Positions 10,990 through 22,495 of a stretch of 64,000 bases of DNA are shown here, piece after piece. The stretch's first letter is position 1. Each line of letters starts with the position of its first letter. Both the position numbers and the translations under genes were made by a program. The notes under the pieces are model-generated. The model worked only from the letters and a program-made list of their open reading frames with translations, had not been told where the DNA came from and did not search any database. Source of the stretch: Exophiala sp. HKRS030 (taxonomy: Eukaryota; Ascomycota; Eurotiomycetes; Chaetothyriales; Herpotrichiellaceae); assembly GCA_023897205.1 (NCBI GenBank), contig JAHWDD010000003.1, positions 3,537,665 to 3,601,664 of the forward strand, written 5' to 3'.

Positions 10990-12502
10990 TTTGAATATGG
11001 TTTTCGGTTGACTGGAGAAGTCTTGATGTGTTTGATAGTGTAGGTTGATGGTAGATTGAAGATTGCTTGTGGAATGGAAGATTTATGTTGATGAGAGAAG
11101 TAAACACAAGATTATATACACGAAGCCATACCCCTCGAGGGGCAAGAAGGTCCAGGCACGGCCATGGTCAGCTGGTGTGTCCACAATGAACTTTGAGACT
11201 GTTTGTCGATATTGTCAACGTCATAAAAGCACTGGAATGCTTGATGACGTTGCTAACCATTAGACAAGTTTCCTTGTGGGAGCCAATCGTTTTGAGGACC
11301 ACGTTCCAGCCACACTCACATGACTGAGAATACTGATGTGGCACGAGCAGTGTGTTTGTCTGACGACATCAGTGGCGCTCTGGAGTGGAATTCAGAAATC
11401 GAGGGAATGCTTGAGAATATGCGGAAATCAGGCGCAGAATTGTATATTGGAGAGAGCCAATTCCCGGTGTCAGACCTACAGGTGTAGCTCCAGGAACGTG
11501 CTTGGGTGGGCCTCCAATAGGCCTTGACTCCTCTCCAACAGTGACGTCGTTCCTCGCTTTCTCCCGCATTTTCTCAATTTCCATCTTTTCGATCGATCCA
11601 ATCGCAACCCTACCTTTTCGATTAGTTGTATCGATTCTCGATCTGCAACGATCATATCCTCGGGCAAACTTCAAAGCTGAGCCCCAAACACCATCATTTC
11701 CCTGCTTTTGGCCACAAGGTAGCTTCTTCTGCCCGTTGCCTCGTACAAACACTTCTCAAATCGGCGAGAATCGGCCTATAGTCTACTGTGTTATGTGGAT
11801 GCCATTTCAGAACAGCTTACTCGTTTTGGGATGCACCTCTGTCGCACATGTAAAGCAATTCAATAGGTGGGGAATCATCATGGTTGTTCTGCTCCCGCCT
11901 GTGCGCAATGCCGTCATAATCCGCCCAAGAACATCTTTGCACCACTCCTTTTCACAAAGAAAGTAACACAAGCTCACTTGCAGCTCCGTACGTGGCCAAG
12001 CCCAAATGCAAGACTCCTCCAACATGCTCGACCAAGTGGCACTTAGTCATCCACAAGCCTGGATTTCACCTTTGAACAGAACTTTCCACCATAAGATGCA
12101 AGCAGTTCTTCCCATACCAGTCCAGCGCGCCTCTCAACACCACTTTAGAAAGCGAGGTCGAATTTCAGTTTTTCTTCTGCAGGTTAATAGGCCTCTAACT
12201 AGTCAGGCTGCTCCTCGTGGTTGGTGATCTACCGCGGCGCTATGTTTATAGCGCAGCATCTAAGATTTGATTCGCGAATCACGGCTTCTTTGCATTACAC
12301 GTGCAAACCAGCATGGCAAACTCGATGAACTGAAGCATCGGTGTGGTCTAGCACACCATTCGAATCACAGATGTTCTCAAAGGTACAAGTATAGCTTTAT
12401 TGAGTTTTCATTATAAGGACTGCCCTTCAAAGTTCCTGGTAGCTTACCTTGATGTTGTAAGCCTTCAGGATATTACCTAGCTATTATCACACGGAAATCG
12501 CA
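10990..12502. other. Intergenic, no gene recognised; CACGTG site
   Basis: Short ORFs only, without recognisable content. A CACGTG hexamer lies at 12298-12303, about 200 bp before the start of the phytase-esterase-like gene; in fungi this is the core of Pho4/NUC-1-type and other bHLH sites. Confidence 0.4.
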
Positions 12503-14054
12503 ATGCTAAGCAAAATATACCTCTCGATTCTAGCAGCCGGCTTTGCAGTGGCCATGGGAGCACCACGAACTGCCACCGCTGTCAACACCACTGTCATCAC
12601 CGGACAAAGTTTCGTGTATGAGAACCTTGCAGGCTATGGCTTTACCCCGTCTGATGCACGTGACAAACTCGGTGATACTGCAGGAGGAATTGGTTCAAGT
12701 GCTGCACTTGATTTGAAGACGTGGAAGAAGGACCCTGAGACAGGTGTCTATTCAGGCATCATCTGGGCTCTTCCCGATCGTGGCTGGAACACAGAAGGTA
12801 CTCTGAATTTCCAGCCAAGAGTGCACAAGTTTGCCATCAGTTTCAAGCCAAATTACACATCTACGGCTAAGGATCCAAGCGCCCCAAATCTACAGCTCAA
12901 ATATCTAGATACAGTTGCTTTCACGGATCCGAAGGGCACACCTTTAACAGGTCTCGACCCCGATGCAACTGGGCCATACCTGACCTTCCCAGGCTTCCCT
13001 GATTTGCCATCAGCAACATATGAGGGTGATGGATTTGGAGGGAACGGAACTGGGGACGCCGAGTTTCACTCGACTCAGAGGGCCTTGTGCTCAACGCAGA
13101 CAAATCTTTCTGGGTTTCAGATGAGTATGGTGCTTACATCTACCGATTCTCGCCCACTGGTCAACTCTTAAATGCCATTCGACCTCCACCTGCTGTAATC
13201 CCACGGAGAAACAACACAGATTCATTCTCCGCAGCCAGTCCACCCCGTTACAATCCCAACGCCACCATTACCCCGACGCAGAATCCAACCGGAAGGGGTA
13301 ATAACCAAGGCATCGAAGGGTTGACTGCATCTCCAGACGGTAAGACATTATACGCTCTTCTCCAGTCTGCACTTGATCAGGACGGTGGCCTCAACGCAAC
13401 CAACCGTCGATATGCTCGGCTTTTGCAGTACAATGTCAGCGATGTTTCAAAGCCTGTATACACGGCAGAGTATGTGGTGCCTCTTCCAAGGATAACAAAC
13501 AACACCCGGGTGGCTGCTCAATCGGAAATACTCTACCTCAGCCCAACACGGTTTCTTGTCCTTTCTCGTGATTCTGGCCGTGGCCATGGACAAGAAAACT
13601 CCAATTCCGCATATCGTCGTATTGATATCTTCGATATTTCGAATGCGACGAACATCAAGGGACCTGTCTTCGATTCGACCACAGGCTCAATTGCAACCGG
13701 CGGTGTTCTCGACTCCACTATCACTCCTGCATCATACTACACCTGGCTCGACTTCAATGTCAACTCTCAACTCAACCGATTTGGCCTGCACAACGGTGGA
13801 GCGCAGGATTCAGGGCTTCTGAACGAGAAATGGGAGAGTATCATCCTCGCCCAGTCAATCCAGTGTCTGGATGGCTCGACTGGAGTAAAGGAGGACAGCG
13901 CACTCAGGAGTATTTCATTTTCAGTCTCAGTGATAACGACTTCATCACTCAGAACGGCTTTACCGACGGTGGCAAATTGCCATATGCCGATGAAAGCGGG
14001 TTCAGTCTCGATAATCAGGTATTGGTCTTCAAGGTCCAGATCCCCTTCGCATGA
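12503..14054 (+). CDS. Secreted esterase-like/phytase-like protein, frame broken twice
   Basis: A signal peptide (MLSKIYLSILAAGFAVAMGA) opens the protein. The body matches the esterase-like domain of the phytase family: GGIGSSAALD, the LPDRGWNTEGTLNFQPRVH segment, WVSDEYGAYIYRFSPTGQ, NNQGIEGLTASPDGKTLYAL and a C-terminal DESGFSLDNQ. The propeller-like domain is found in extracellular calcium-dependent phosphoesterases. Two one-base losses interrupt it: at about 13056-13060 (GGGGACGCCG, before the RRVSLDSEGLVL segment) and at the C run 13850-13852. Adding one base at each restores a length of 518 codons including stop; homology runs through both points without a gap and without splice signals. 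Several N-glycosylation sequons are present. It is next to another secreted phosphodiesterase-type gene, suggesting a shared role in scavenging; that is inference. Confidence 0.85.
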
Positions 14055-14989
14055 ATGAAGACCGGAGGCAGTCATCATATTCAGATCCAAGCGCTGGATT
14101 CGGACCCGTAACGTAAAGCCGAGGTTTGCACCTAGCAATAGTGATAATAGAAAGCATACAGCTCGTGCATCTCGAATAGTGCAAAAAATGTCGAATTTTT
14201 ACCTGTACTTGACAGGATGTTGCACAGCGCGTGGTCTTGAGGCTACGCAGCTACAGCGACAGGCAAGACATGTCCTCTGCAAAAATGAAGCGCCAAATAA
14301 ACTCCATAGTCGGGCCCTTCAATGTAACACAAGTATCTCTTCGAAGAGGAAGCTTGATTGGTTCCAACCCATTCCAGCAAGCTACCCTGGGTACCTAGGT
14401 GCTACCCCTTTGACAGTCAATTTGATATGCCAAAGTACCTCTGTAGCACGTTGATGATATCCGACACGTCAGAAACCCACAGCTGTGATTCGACGCGGCG
14501 GATGGAGCTGGTGAAGGACCTGAAATTAACCATTTCTAGATCATCTTGGCGAATGGGCGTTTCTTCTGTGTGCAATCTCGCGGTTGTAAGACCTTCCCTC
14601 CAATCGATTATCTCGGCCCAACCACGCACCTCCAAATTCTGCATGAAATCCGGAGTTCAAGAAGACCCCTCTTTTCTTGAAGATCTCCGCCGGAAGCCCC
14701 ACCTATGTGCCCATGACAAGGCTTCAGAATGTTATCAAAGTTCGCGCAAAAAGGAAGGTGTCTACCTTAGTACTTTGTATGGACCTTGTCGCTAGCCAGC
14801 CCGGAGGCGGCAGTGCCCGAGGAGACCACTTTATGCGAATAGCATGGTTACACGTCGTTGTGCATATAAAAACACGAGCCCTGTAATCTACGATTAAGTC
14901 GGCAACTCCAGCAGTCAACCTTGTCCTTTCTGTGTGGGACGTCCATTCTTTTTACAGACTCAGTTTCCTTGACTGGGGTCATTCAGATA
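14055..14989. other. Intergenic, no gene recognised
   Basis: Spacer between two co-directional hydrolase genes. Only short ORFs with no recognisable content. An AT-rich segment with TATAAAA lies near 14866-14875, roughly 115 bp before the start of the next gene, and could serve as its core promoter. Confidence 0.35.
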
Positions 14990-16817
14990 ATGTATTTCTC
15001 ATTCTCTGCGCTTGGCGCCAGCGTGGTGTTGCTTTGCGCTTCATTCGTTTCTTCTCAGACAATTGCCGAGATCAACGGAAACAGATTCATCTCTCCTTAT
15101 CGAAATGCAAATGTCTACAATGTTACCGGTCTTGTCACAGCCACTGGCCCAAGTGGGCTTTGGATTCGATCCACGACTCCGGACAGTGATGTGAGAACGT
15201 CAGAATCTATTTACGTTTTTGGAGCCTTGCCAGCCAATGTCACTGTGGCCAAGGGAGACGTCATCACTCTTGATGGATTGGTGACCGAGTACCGTTCTTC
15301 AGCCGCATATCTCTTCCTTACAGAGATCACTCGGCCGACGAACATCAAGATCGTGTCTCGGGGGGCAAGGTTGAGCCAGTAGAGCTTGGGAAGAAGGACA
15401 CCAGTCCGCCAACTGAACAATTTACTTCGCTTGACAAGGGCGACGTGTTCGGGCTGCCAAATAACTCTAGCCTAATATCAGTCGCCAATCCCATTCTCGA
15501 ACCTGGAAAATATGGTCTCGACTTCTGGGAGAGTCTGATGGGCGAGCTCGTAACCATCAAGAAGCCTGTCGCGGCGAGCAAGCCCAACAACTTCGGAGAC
15601 ACGTGGGTCACAGGCAAATGGAAATTGACCAGTGAGAACAAAAGGGGGGTGTGACCTTGACATCGGGTGATGGAAACCCAGAAGCAATTTTGATCGGTGA
15701 CCCGCTCGACGGTACCGACAATTTCGCCGGAACTAAACTGGGCGACAACCTCGACGACATCACAGGTATTGTGTTCCAGGCATTCGGCTTCTATCGTATC
15801 TTACCTCTGACGGCCATCGTTATTGAGAAATCCGAGAAACCCGCACTGCCCAAGGGCGTCAACTGGAAGTCCGGAGGTAGCTGCAAGAAGCTGACTGTAG
15901 GAGTGTACAATGTCGAAAATCTTGCACCGACATCGCCCTGGCTTCCAGACATCGCTGGCCATATTGTGAACTACCTGAACTCGCCTGATCTTATGTTCTT
16001 GCAAGAAATTCAGGACAGCAATGGTCCCACCAACGACGATGTTGTGTCAGCGAATGTGACGTATGAAACACTAATCGCTTCGATAATTGACCAGAACGGT
16101 GTCAATTACAACTATGTCGACATCGACCCTGTTGACGATCAGGATGGCGGTCAACCCGGTGGAAACATCCGCACGGGATATCTGTACAATCCTGCAGTCA
16201 TCAATCTCAAGAACCTCAACCCAGGCACTTCGATCCAAGCCAACGAGGTCCTCCCCGGGCCCAATCTCAAATACAATCCAGGGCGCATCGATCCAGCCAA
16301 CTCGGCATGGCGGGCGTCGCGCAAACCACTAGTGGCGCAATGGGAGACGGTCAAGGACAAATCTACACTGTTCACTGTCAATGTTCACTTCAGCTCCAAA
16401 GGCGGCAGTTCGTCAATCGAAGGCGACGCGCGCCCGCCCGTCAATGGTGGTGTCGACTCGCGTGTTGCTCAGGCCAATGTGACCGGATCCTTCATCGCCG
16501 AGATCCTCAGACAAGACCCGGGCGCTAACGTTATCGCCGCAGGCGACTTCAATGAATTCGCCTTTGTCAGGCCCCTTCAAAACTTTGTTTCTGTGTCCGG
16601 CTTACTTGACCTTGACGAGGTTGCTAAGATCAAGGACACCGAGCGATATACTTATCTTTTCGACATGAATAGCCAGCAGTTGGATCATGTTTATGTCAGC
16701 CCTAGGATTGCGCGTGAGAAGCCAGATTACGAGCATGTCCATATCAACACCTGGGTCAATTCGGCGGATGAGATCTCTGACCATGATCCTAGTGTTGCAA
16801 GGGTTGATGTCTGTTGA
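14990..16817 (+). CDS. Secreted endonuclease/exonuclease/phosphatase-family protein, frame broken twice
   Basis: About 609 residues if two single-base losses are allowed for. A signal peptide (MYFSFSALGASVVLLCASF) precedes an OB-like N-terminal domain (residues ~25-130, ending TRPTNIKIVSRG) and then an EEP catalytic domain. Visible catalytic motifs are VGVYNVENL, FLQEIQD (metal-binding Glu), VNVHFSSKGG (His), VIAAGDFNEF (Asp/Asn) and ISDHDPSVA (the catalytic DH pair). This is the layout of extracellular nucleases and phosphodiesterases that take DNA or phosphodiesters outside the cell. The frame is lost at the G6 run 15360-15365 and again at the G6 run 15644-15649; in both cases one extra G restores it, and no GT-AG pair explains the change. 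The start at 14990 is the first ATG giving a good signal peptide. Same strand as the phytase-like gene upstream. Confidence 0.87.
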
Positions 16818-18567
16818 TGTAATAACGATGGATGATTGATTTTTAATGTACTTGGCCAAATGTATGGTTAATGTGTAAATGAAGAAAAGATGAGGAGACT
16901 GTGTGGGCGGCCGGCATGTCGGGAGAACCCGCTAAAACGAATGCAACCCAGAATTCTCGCTAGAAAATTCAATCGAGATCGCTGTGATTTCATCCATTTT
17001 AGATGTAAGCGGGCCGTTTGACTATGGGGCGTCAAGAAAATAATCCGAAGCGCCGATAGAGAGTCTTCGCTGAGTCCGAGGCGTGCGCCAGGGATGGTGA
17101 AATAATCTTAGAGAGACTGATTTGCTTGCAGTGCTACGCCGATTCAATTCTAACTATGGGCCACATCGCCCGTTTAGTATTTGACACTCAGCGTCCTTTA
17201 GTCCTCTCAATGAGACTAGATCCTTTAGGACTTGGACTTCGTGATTGTCATATTGTAAGACTCCTTTACGAAGTCAGAGCGAATATCAAAGTGTCTTGAT
17301 ATTGAGTGGGATCATGATAGCATAAGCGCCAAGATCAGCTGGGGCAGAACACCCAAAAGGACATCCTCAAGACCAAAGTCGGTCGAGTGGCTACTGGAGA
17401 GGACACAGAACTAACCTGTAGTTTGAATCTCGGGACGCCTGAACCCCACGGGTACCTTACGGAGTACTGACTTACTTGCCTGGGCGCCGAGGCCTCCATC
17501 TTCGAGATCTGACGGCCTCGGCCTGATTGATGGACGAACAGGTCTTTCTCATCAAACTCCTATGTAATCACAGGAATAGCAGGACGAATCGGGAAATATC
17601 TGACCCAATCCAGGAGCATTCGCCGCTGCGGAAAACATCACGAGGGATGGCTTTTCTTCTACCGATGAAACGTGGGACCATGTGATGGGTGCCATGCAAA
17701 TCGAACGGATTCGCAACAGGGGAATTTTTATATCCCTCAATTCAACCTACCCAAAGGCACTTCGGGAACTCGATCCGCACCGATACCAACCAGTTGACGA
17801 AACCCGGGATACACGGCACCAGCCTGAGGGGGAAATGCTGATGAGTAAGGCTACGGAATAGGAGTAACGCGATTTCTTGCAAAAGGGCACCATCTCCCAT
17901 CCTCTAACGTTCTTCTTGTGATCGAATCGTCTACTGGCGATAGGTAGATAATGTTGCAGCGGCCGCGGGACTAGCATGTTGTAACTCAAAGGCTTGTCTG
18001 CCTCGTTAGGGCCGAGGCAGGATTCTGCCCATCCCCTCCCGATACCATGGTAGGCAAGCAGTGTTCCCGCAAGTATTCGTGCTTCTAAAGTTTCTGGCAT
18101 TTTCTGGTTCCATTTCGTCCTTCGACCAGGTTCATCTCGCCGTTACGAACTTAGCGTGCAGGAGGCACCACAATCGGTAACACTACACGATCTATAGCCG
18201 CTTGGAAAAAAACGCAACTACCACCTTTGGCGTCGCACTCGATATAGGAACCATACCCCAGCACTAAACTCCTGCCAAAACCTACCTCGTACCTAATCTG
18301 TGAGAGCTTACATCTCAGCTTTACCATCTCCGAGTTCCTTCTGTGCCCTGCAAGGCGTGTTTCATTCTGATTACCCAACCCTGCCCCACTCTTATAAAGT
18401 CCTAACTACCCCCAAGAGCTCCCTTGGTTTTTTTTTCATGCCATACGCCTTTACAACAACTATTTTGATCGCGAATATTCAGGCGCAGAAAGCGCACTGA
18501 GCTTTGTGCTCTGCACCACAATTTCTTGGAAACGTGATTAATCTTCCACCCTGGTTCTTACATATCG
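16818..18567. other. Intergenic, no gene recognised
   Basis: About 1.75 kb with short, unsupported ORFs on both strands. The last 250 bases before 18568 become pyrimidine-rich on the plus strand, as is usual in fungal promoters and leaders. Confidence 0.35.
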
Positions 18568-19242
18568 ATGGACTGCTCTCCAGGCGTTGATCGCTGGGAC
18601 TTTGCCTACAACACTGGGCGGTGTGAGTTGACCTGCAGCCTCAACTCCTTCGACGACCAGAAGTCGGATACACAGTCACCATGTCCAATAGGCCAGCAGA
18701 ACAAGGATGTGGTCACCATCACTCAAAAAGAAGTGGGTTCCAAACAATCCCCACCACCGAAACGTCCATTCCTCAGAAGCTGGTCTAGTCGCGAACCCAA
18801 GAGCAAGCAGCAAGAAGGCCCGCAAACCAAGGCATACCTGCTATCATATCCAACAGTATCTTGCTCCTATTACTCACACTCGGTCGAAACAATCTCAACA
18901 ATGCTCATGACCCCTCATACCCAACTGGTTCTTCTGGTACCTCAGTCAGAAATCGTTTGTCCTAAGGTCTGCGCCCTGATGCGTATAAAGAAAGCCCAAG
19001 GCAGCAGTATCAAGATTCTCCCGGTGCCGCCGTCAATCACGATGGAAACCGCTCCTGTTGGCGTCGACGGCAATGCAGATGCCGTGGACATGTTGGATGT
19101 CAATGAGGTTGCACAGAAGATCTTCAAGTATACCAAGGTCAAGCGCTTTGATGGATACATGTCTCTGGAAGATTTCCGTATGTGTTGGGTGTTCTTAGAG
19201 AGGGTTGGTAGAGAAGTTGCTAGATTGGGCGAAGCACGATGA
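18568..19242 (+). CDS. Hypothetical protein, unrecognised
   Basis: An uninterrupted frame of 224 residues starting at an ATG. The first half is polar with KQSPPPKRPFLRSW and SKQQEGPQTK, typical of disordered fungal proteins. The second half contains TMETAPVGVDGNADAVDMLD and an amphipathic, possibly helical end (VNEVAQKIFKYTKVKRFDGY). No signal peptide, membrane segment or known motif is seen. A pyrimidine-rich leader precedes it. The gene could have further exons. It may also be a chance ORF; the acidic-then-helical end is the main reason to keep it. Confidence 0.42.
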   Translation: MDCSPGVDRWDFAYNTGRCELTCSLNSFDDQKSDTQSPCPIGQQNKDVVTITQKEVGSKQSPPPKRPFLRSWSSREPKSKQQEGPQTKAYLLSYPTVSCSYYSHSVETISTMLMTPHTQLVLLVPQSEIVCPKVCALMRIKKAQGSSIKILPVPPSITMETAPVGVDGNADAVDMLDVNEVAQKIFKYTKVKRFDGYMSLEDFRMCWVFLERVGREVARLGEAR

Positions 19243-19993
19243 AACGAACACGATGTTACGACGATGTTACGAATTATATTTTGAGCCGGACCGAGTGATG
19301 AAGCACTTAGGAAGGCTAACCGCTGCAGCGATCTGAGACATGTCTACAAATTGGCTCGGAGTGCAAATCGACGATCTGGTGCCACTTCGTGGTGATGCTA
19401 GCTTTAGGGTGAACCTGGACTATGATCTAACTGAGACAGCCAACCTGCTTATGCTGATTCCGTGCCTTCGCTGAGAGAAGCACGAGAAAAGGCGATCCTC
19501 GTAACAAAGCGAGAAGCCGGTGACGATAGCCCCTCACTGCGTCCACCTGATGAATCACATACCCAGCAGGTATGCCGTTCCCTCCAGATTGAGGAAGCAC
19601 TTGATCGACCGACATGGGTTCTCGGACTCTGCCACCCGCACGGAAGCAGAGTGAGTGTTTGGGCAATGGACTGGAGAAAGAGAAGCCCCGAGGCATTGGA
19701 CCGACGGGATTTACAGCACGCTCTGCTGGAAGATCAGATGGACGTTGTTTCCAAGCAGACCCCATTGTCCAACGTCGATCGTGGATGAGATGACACAATG
19801 GCATTTGAATGTGTATTCACAACAAGCACTGCAGGTGTTATCGCGATGTGTCACGGTTGTACAAATCGTCGTTCAGTGTGGCACAAGAGGCACCAAATTC
19901 AACAGGATCCATTGCTATCAACAAGACCTGCACTTTAAACCCCACTATCACCAAACGCCGCAGAAACTTACATCGTCCACATCGGCGTTCGAC
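19243..19993. other. Intergenic, no gene recognised
   Basis: ORFs of about 100-125 codons occur on both strands at 19427-19804 and overlap each other. Neither has recognisable content, splice context or sensible composition. Confidence 0.35.
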
Positions 19994-21357
19994 TCAAATC
20001 CGGTTGCGGCCTTCCAGAGCATCAGCCGTCAGATTCCGCATGCGCTCTCTCTCCAACGGATGGATATTATCCAGAGCAGCATCCACATCACGAGCCTGAG
20101 TCTGCACTACTTCGCTTACGCCGCCTTCGGAGAGATAGCTTGGTGGTCGATAGCCCACATTTTGCTGCACGTCACTCAGTGCTTCGTCATAGGTAGGTGT
20201 CAGTGGAGACGGGGGCACGTGGCGCCAGTGTACGTAATCTGGATTCATCCTCTGTATAGCCACAGTCGTCAGTCTCGTTATCATGTCAGAGTTTCTGGGA
20301 GATCATCCGAATAACTCACCACGCTTGTTCGAAAGTTACCATAGACCGGAGGTGGATGTTGAATGACCGGATCCGTAGCAGCTTCGAGGTCTGGCCCGAG
20401 TCCTCCACCATGACCATGGTCGCTCGCCATGTGAATCTGAATGGGCTTTTCCGGGATCGAGTCTTCCAGCTGTTGTCTGTATTTGCGCGAGCGCTGTCTC
20501 GTGGCGTGGCGGCGTCTCTGGGCTGCAGTCTGTCGGTGTGGCCGGCGAGGCATTTTGATCAGCATGATCATGCGGATGAGTTGGTGGCAGAAGATCCCCG
20601 TCAAGGACAGGATGAGCAAAATCGAAAGCACGTGGAATACTGTGTTTCGCGCAATGCCTGTAAATGCTAATACTAGATCTGTAAGGTTGCCCCGTCAGTC
20701 GACAACGTTGCGAGTCGTTTTGTGATAGACATTACATATGACGGCGGCGACAATCAATGTCACGCCAAAAGCGAAGCAGATTTTTGCCTTTGCGTTGACT
20801 CTAGGATCGCGATATGCTCGTTTCGACAGTAGTTTCCGGCTTCGAGCACTCGTCCTTGAGCCGTGGGAGTTGTGACTTCTGCTGCTCCCGCTCCTCGTTG
20901 TTCCTGACCTGTGACTTCTCGACGAGGGATTATTGCGCTCTGACCTCGTTGCGGAACCACTCCTCTCCGACCGCGACTCTGGTAGAGATTCCGTTCGTGT
21001 ACTTGCCCCGTACATGTCGGAACCCTCGTTCCGCTCCATTCTGGGCTGTGCACGAGGATGCAGAGGTTGTGGAATATCCGAGGCAGAGACAGATGGCGTT
21101 GATCTAGCAGTTGTAACGTGCGCAGGTAGCGCACCGCTTGCAAAGAGATTATTCCGACCAGAAGCTCTAGCGGCCGATATAAACAATGGAACAATAGCCG
21201 ACCTCGTCGGTTGATTCGACGTTGGACCCTCACTTGATGGCGCGACTCGTGACTTCCAGAACCTCGACAGATTACTGATGATGCTGCTTCGAGGCTGATC
21301 AAAGGTAGGAGGAGCAAGGAATGACTGCTCTGGTTGTCGAGAGGAACTTGTCGTCAT
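19994..21357 (-). CDS. Fungal conserved-type membrane protein with two hydrophobic segments
   Basis: Three exons (20736-21357, 20320-20678, 19994-20251) join in frame to 412 residues. The N-terminal ~185 residues are Ser/Arg/Pro-rich and disordered (SRSHRSGTTRSGSSRSHNSH). A hydrophobic helix spans the first junction (AKICFAFGVTLIVAAVICNV region), and a second follows in exon 2 (VLSILLILSLTGIFCHQLI). A very basic stretch comes next (KMPRRPHRQTAAQRRRHATR), then a cytosolic tail with proline-tyrosine motifs (HPPPVYG, RPPSYLSEGG, PPSPLTPTYDEAL), of the PPxY/PxY kind that recruits WW-domain or Nedd4-type ubiquitin ligase adaptors. The donors are GTAATG and GTGAGT. The start at 21357 (MTTSSSRQ) is preferred to the upstream in-frame start because of composition. 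Function unknown; the PPxY tail hints at regulated turnover of a membrane protein. Confidence 0.7.
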
Positions 21358-22495
21358 TTTGCGAGAAAAAAGCAATCGTTTCTCAAGCTGAAGACACAAT
21401 TCTGTTTCCTAGTGATCGACCATAAGGTCATTCACTTCGTTAAGAACAAATACAGACAGAAAAAACGCGACCGTCCATCGTAGAGTCACCGAGAGTCACG
21501 CCCGCGACCGCGTAGGAGGTCACCAAAGAGCAAAGGAAAAACAATCCATTTAGCGCAACGGTCGGCCGATGTAGCGACCACAGGTTCTGTTCATGATCCT
21601 GGAATTTGAGAACGTTTGCGGGACAGGAGAAGTGCAAGGAGGCAATGACTGGTGGTGGAATGCATACGGGTAATCCTACTGAAACATTGCAAAGCAACTT
21701 GACTAGGGCACTTGTATCTCAATTGACAGGTTGTCAAGTTGTCAATACTTAACAAAATACAGTTGGAAGCTGTGATATACCACGCTGGTACAAGGTTGAC
21801 GTTGGTTTTTGGACAAGCCAGGTCTATGGAATGCTTGCTCGATGCACGCGTTCTGAAACATGAAAGTTCGGCAAACGCGTTGCTGCAGGTCGCACGGGAT
21901 CACGACCCCCCACGACCCCCTGTACTTCTTGGCGGTCATTCACCACCAACCACGAGCGATCCACCCATGAGACTTGCAGAGGTATCTCGAATGAATACTT
22001 TATTGATTCCTGCTTTTCTCAAGGTCTGCGTCGTGCCATCAAGGCCTTGCAGTCTCATCGCACCGCTGGCTGTTAATAAGGGTGAGCCAAGTTGATTGGG
22101 TAGAATACCTAGCAATACCTGACACGAGCGAGGCCTATGACTAATACCCAAATACTCGTTCACGATGATGAATCAACGCCAAATCAGGTATTCTGAGAGA
22201 ACCGTGCTCTGACCGTATTCACCGTTGTCCGAGCCAATGATTGTCGCCAATGGTCCTTCGAGGTCGGCGAACAGCCGTCCTAGAGCACTCGCGAGGAGCT
22301 GGATACTTGGAGACTTTGCAAGGTCTCGTGTCAATTGAAGTCCATATCGTACAGAGAAGGATAATCCTTTTCAACGTCTCGGTATGGTCTTGAAGATCAA
22401 GGATAGCAAGGTTGCACACGCTTTGAACCTCATCACAAATTGATTTTCATCCGTTCGGCTCAAGGTATTGTGTGCAGTTGCGAGATTCCTGTATT
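21358..22495. other. Intergenic, no gene recognised
   Basis: About 1.1 kb between the 5' end of the membrane-protein gene and the 3' end of the U5-40K gene. Only short ORFs, none supported. Confidence 0.35.

Noticed and set aside
11369..11966. ORFs of 127 and 154 codons on opposite strands
   Set aside because: Mutually overlapping, unrecognised, in an intergenic stretch with no supporting splice signals.
13055..16817. Programmed frameshifting in the two secreted hydrolases
   Set aside because: The breaks lack a shared slippery heptamer or stimulatory structure and occur at different, simple C/G runs; the same pattern hits unrelated genes.
19427..19804. 125- and 108-codon ORFs on opposite strands
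   Set aside because: They overlap one another and neither shows protein-like composition or similarity I recognise.
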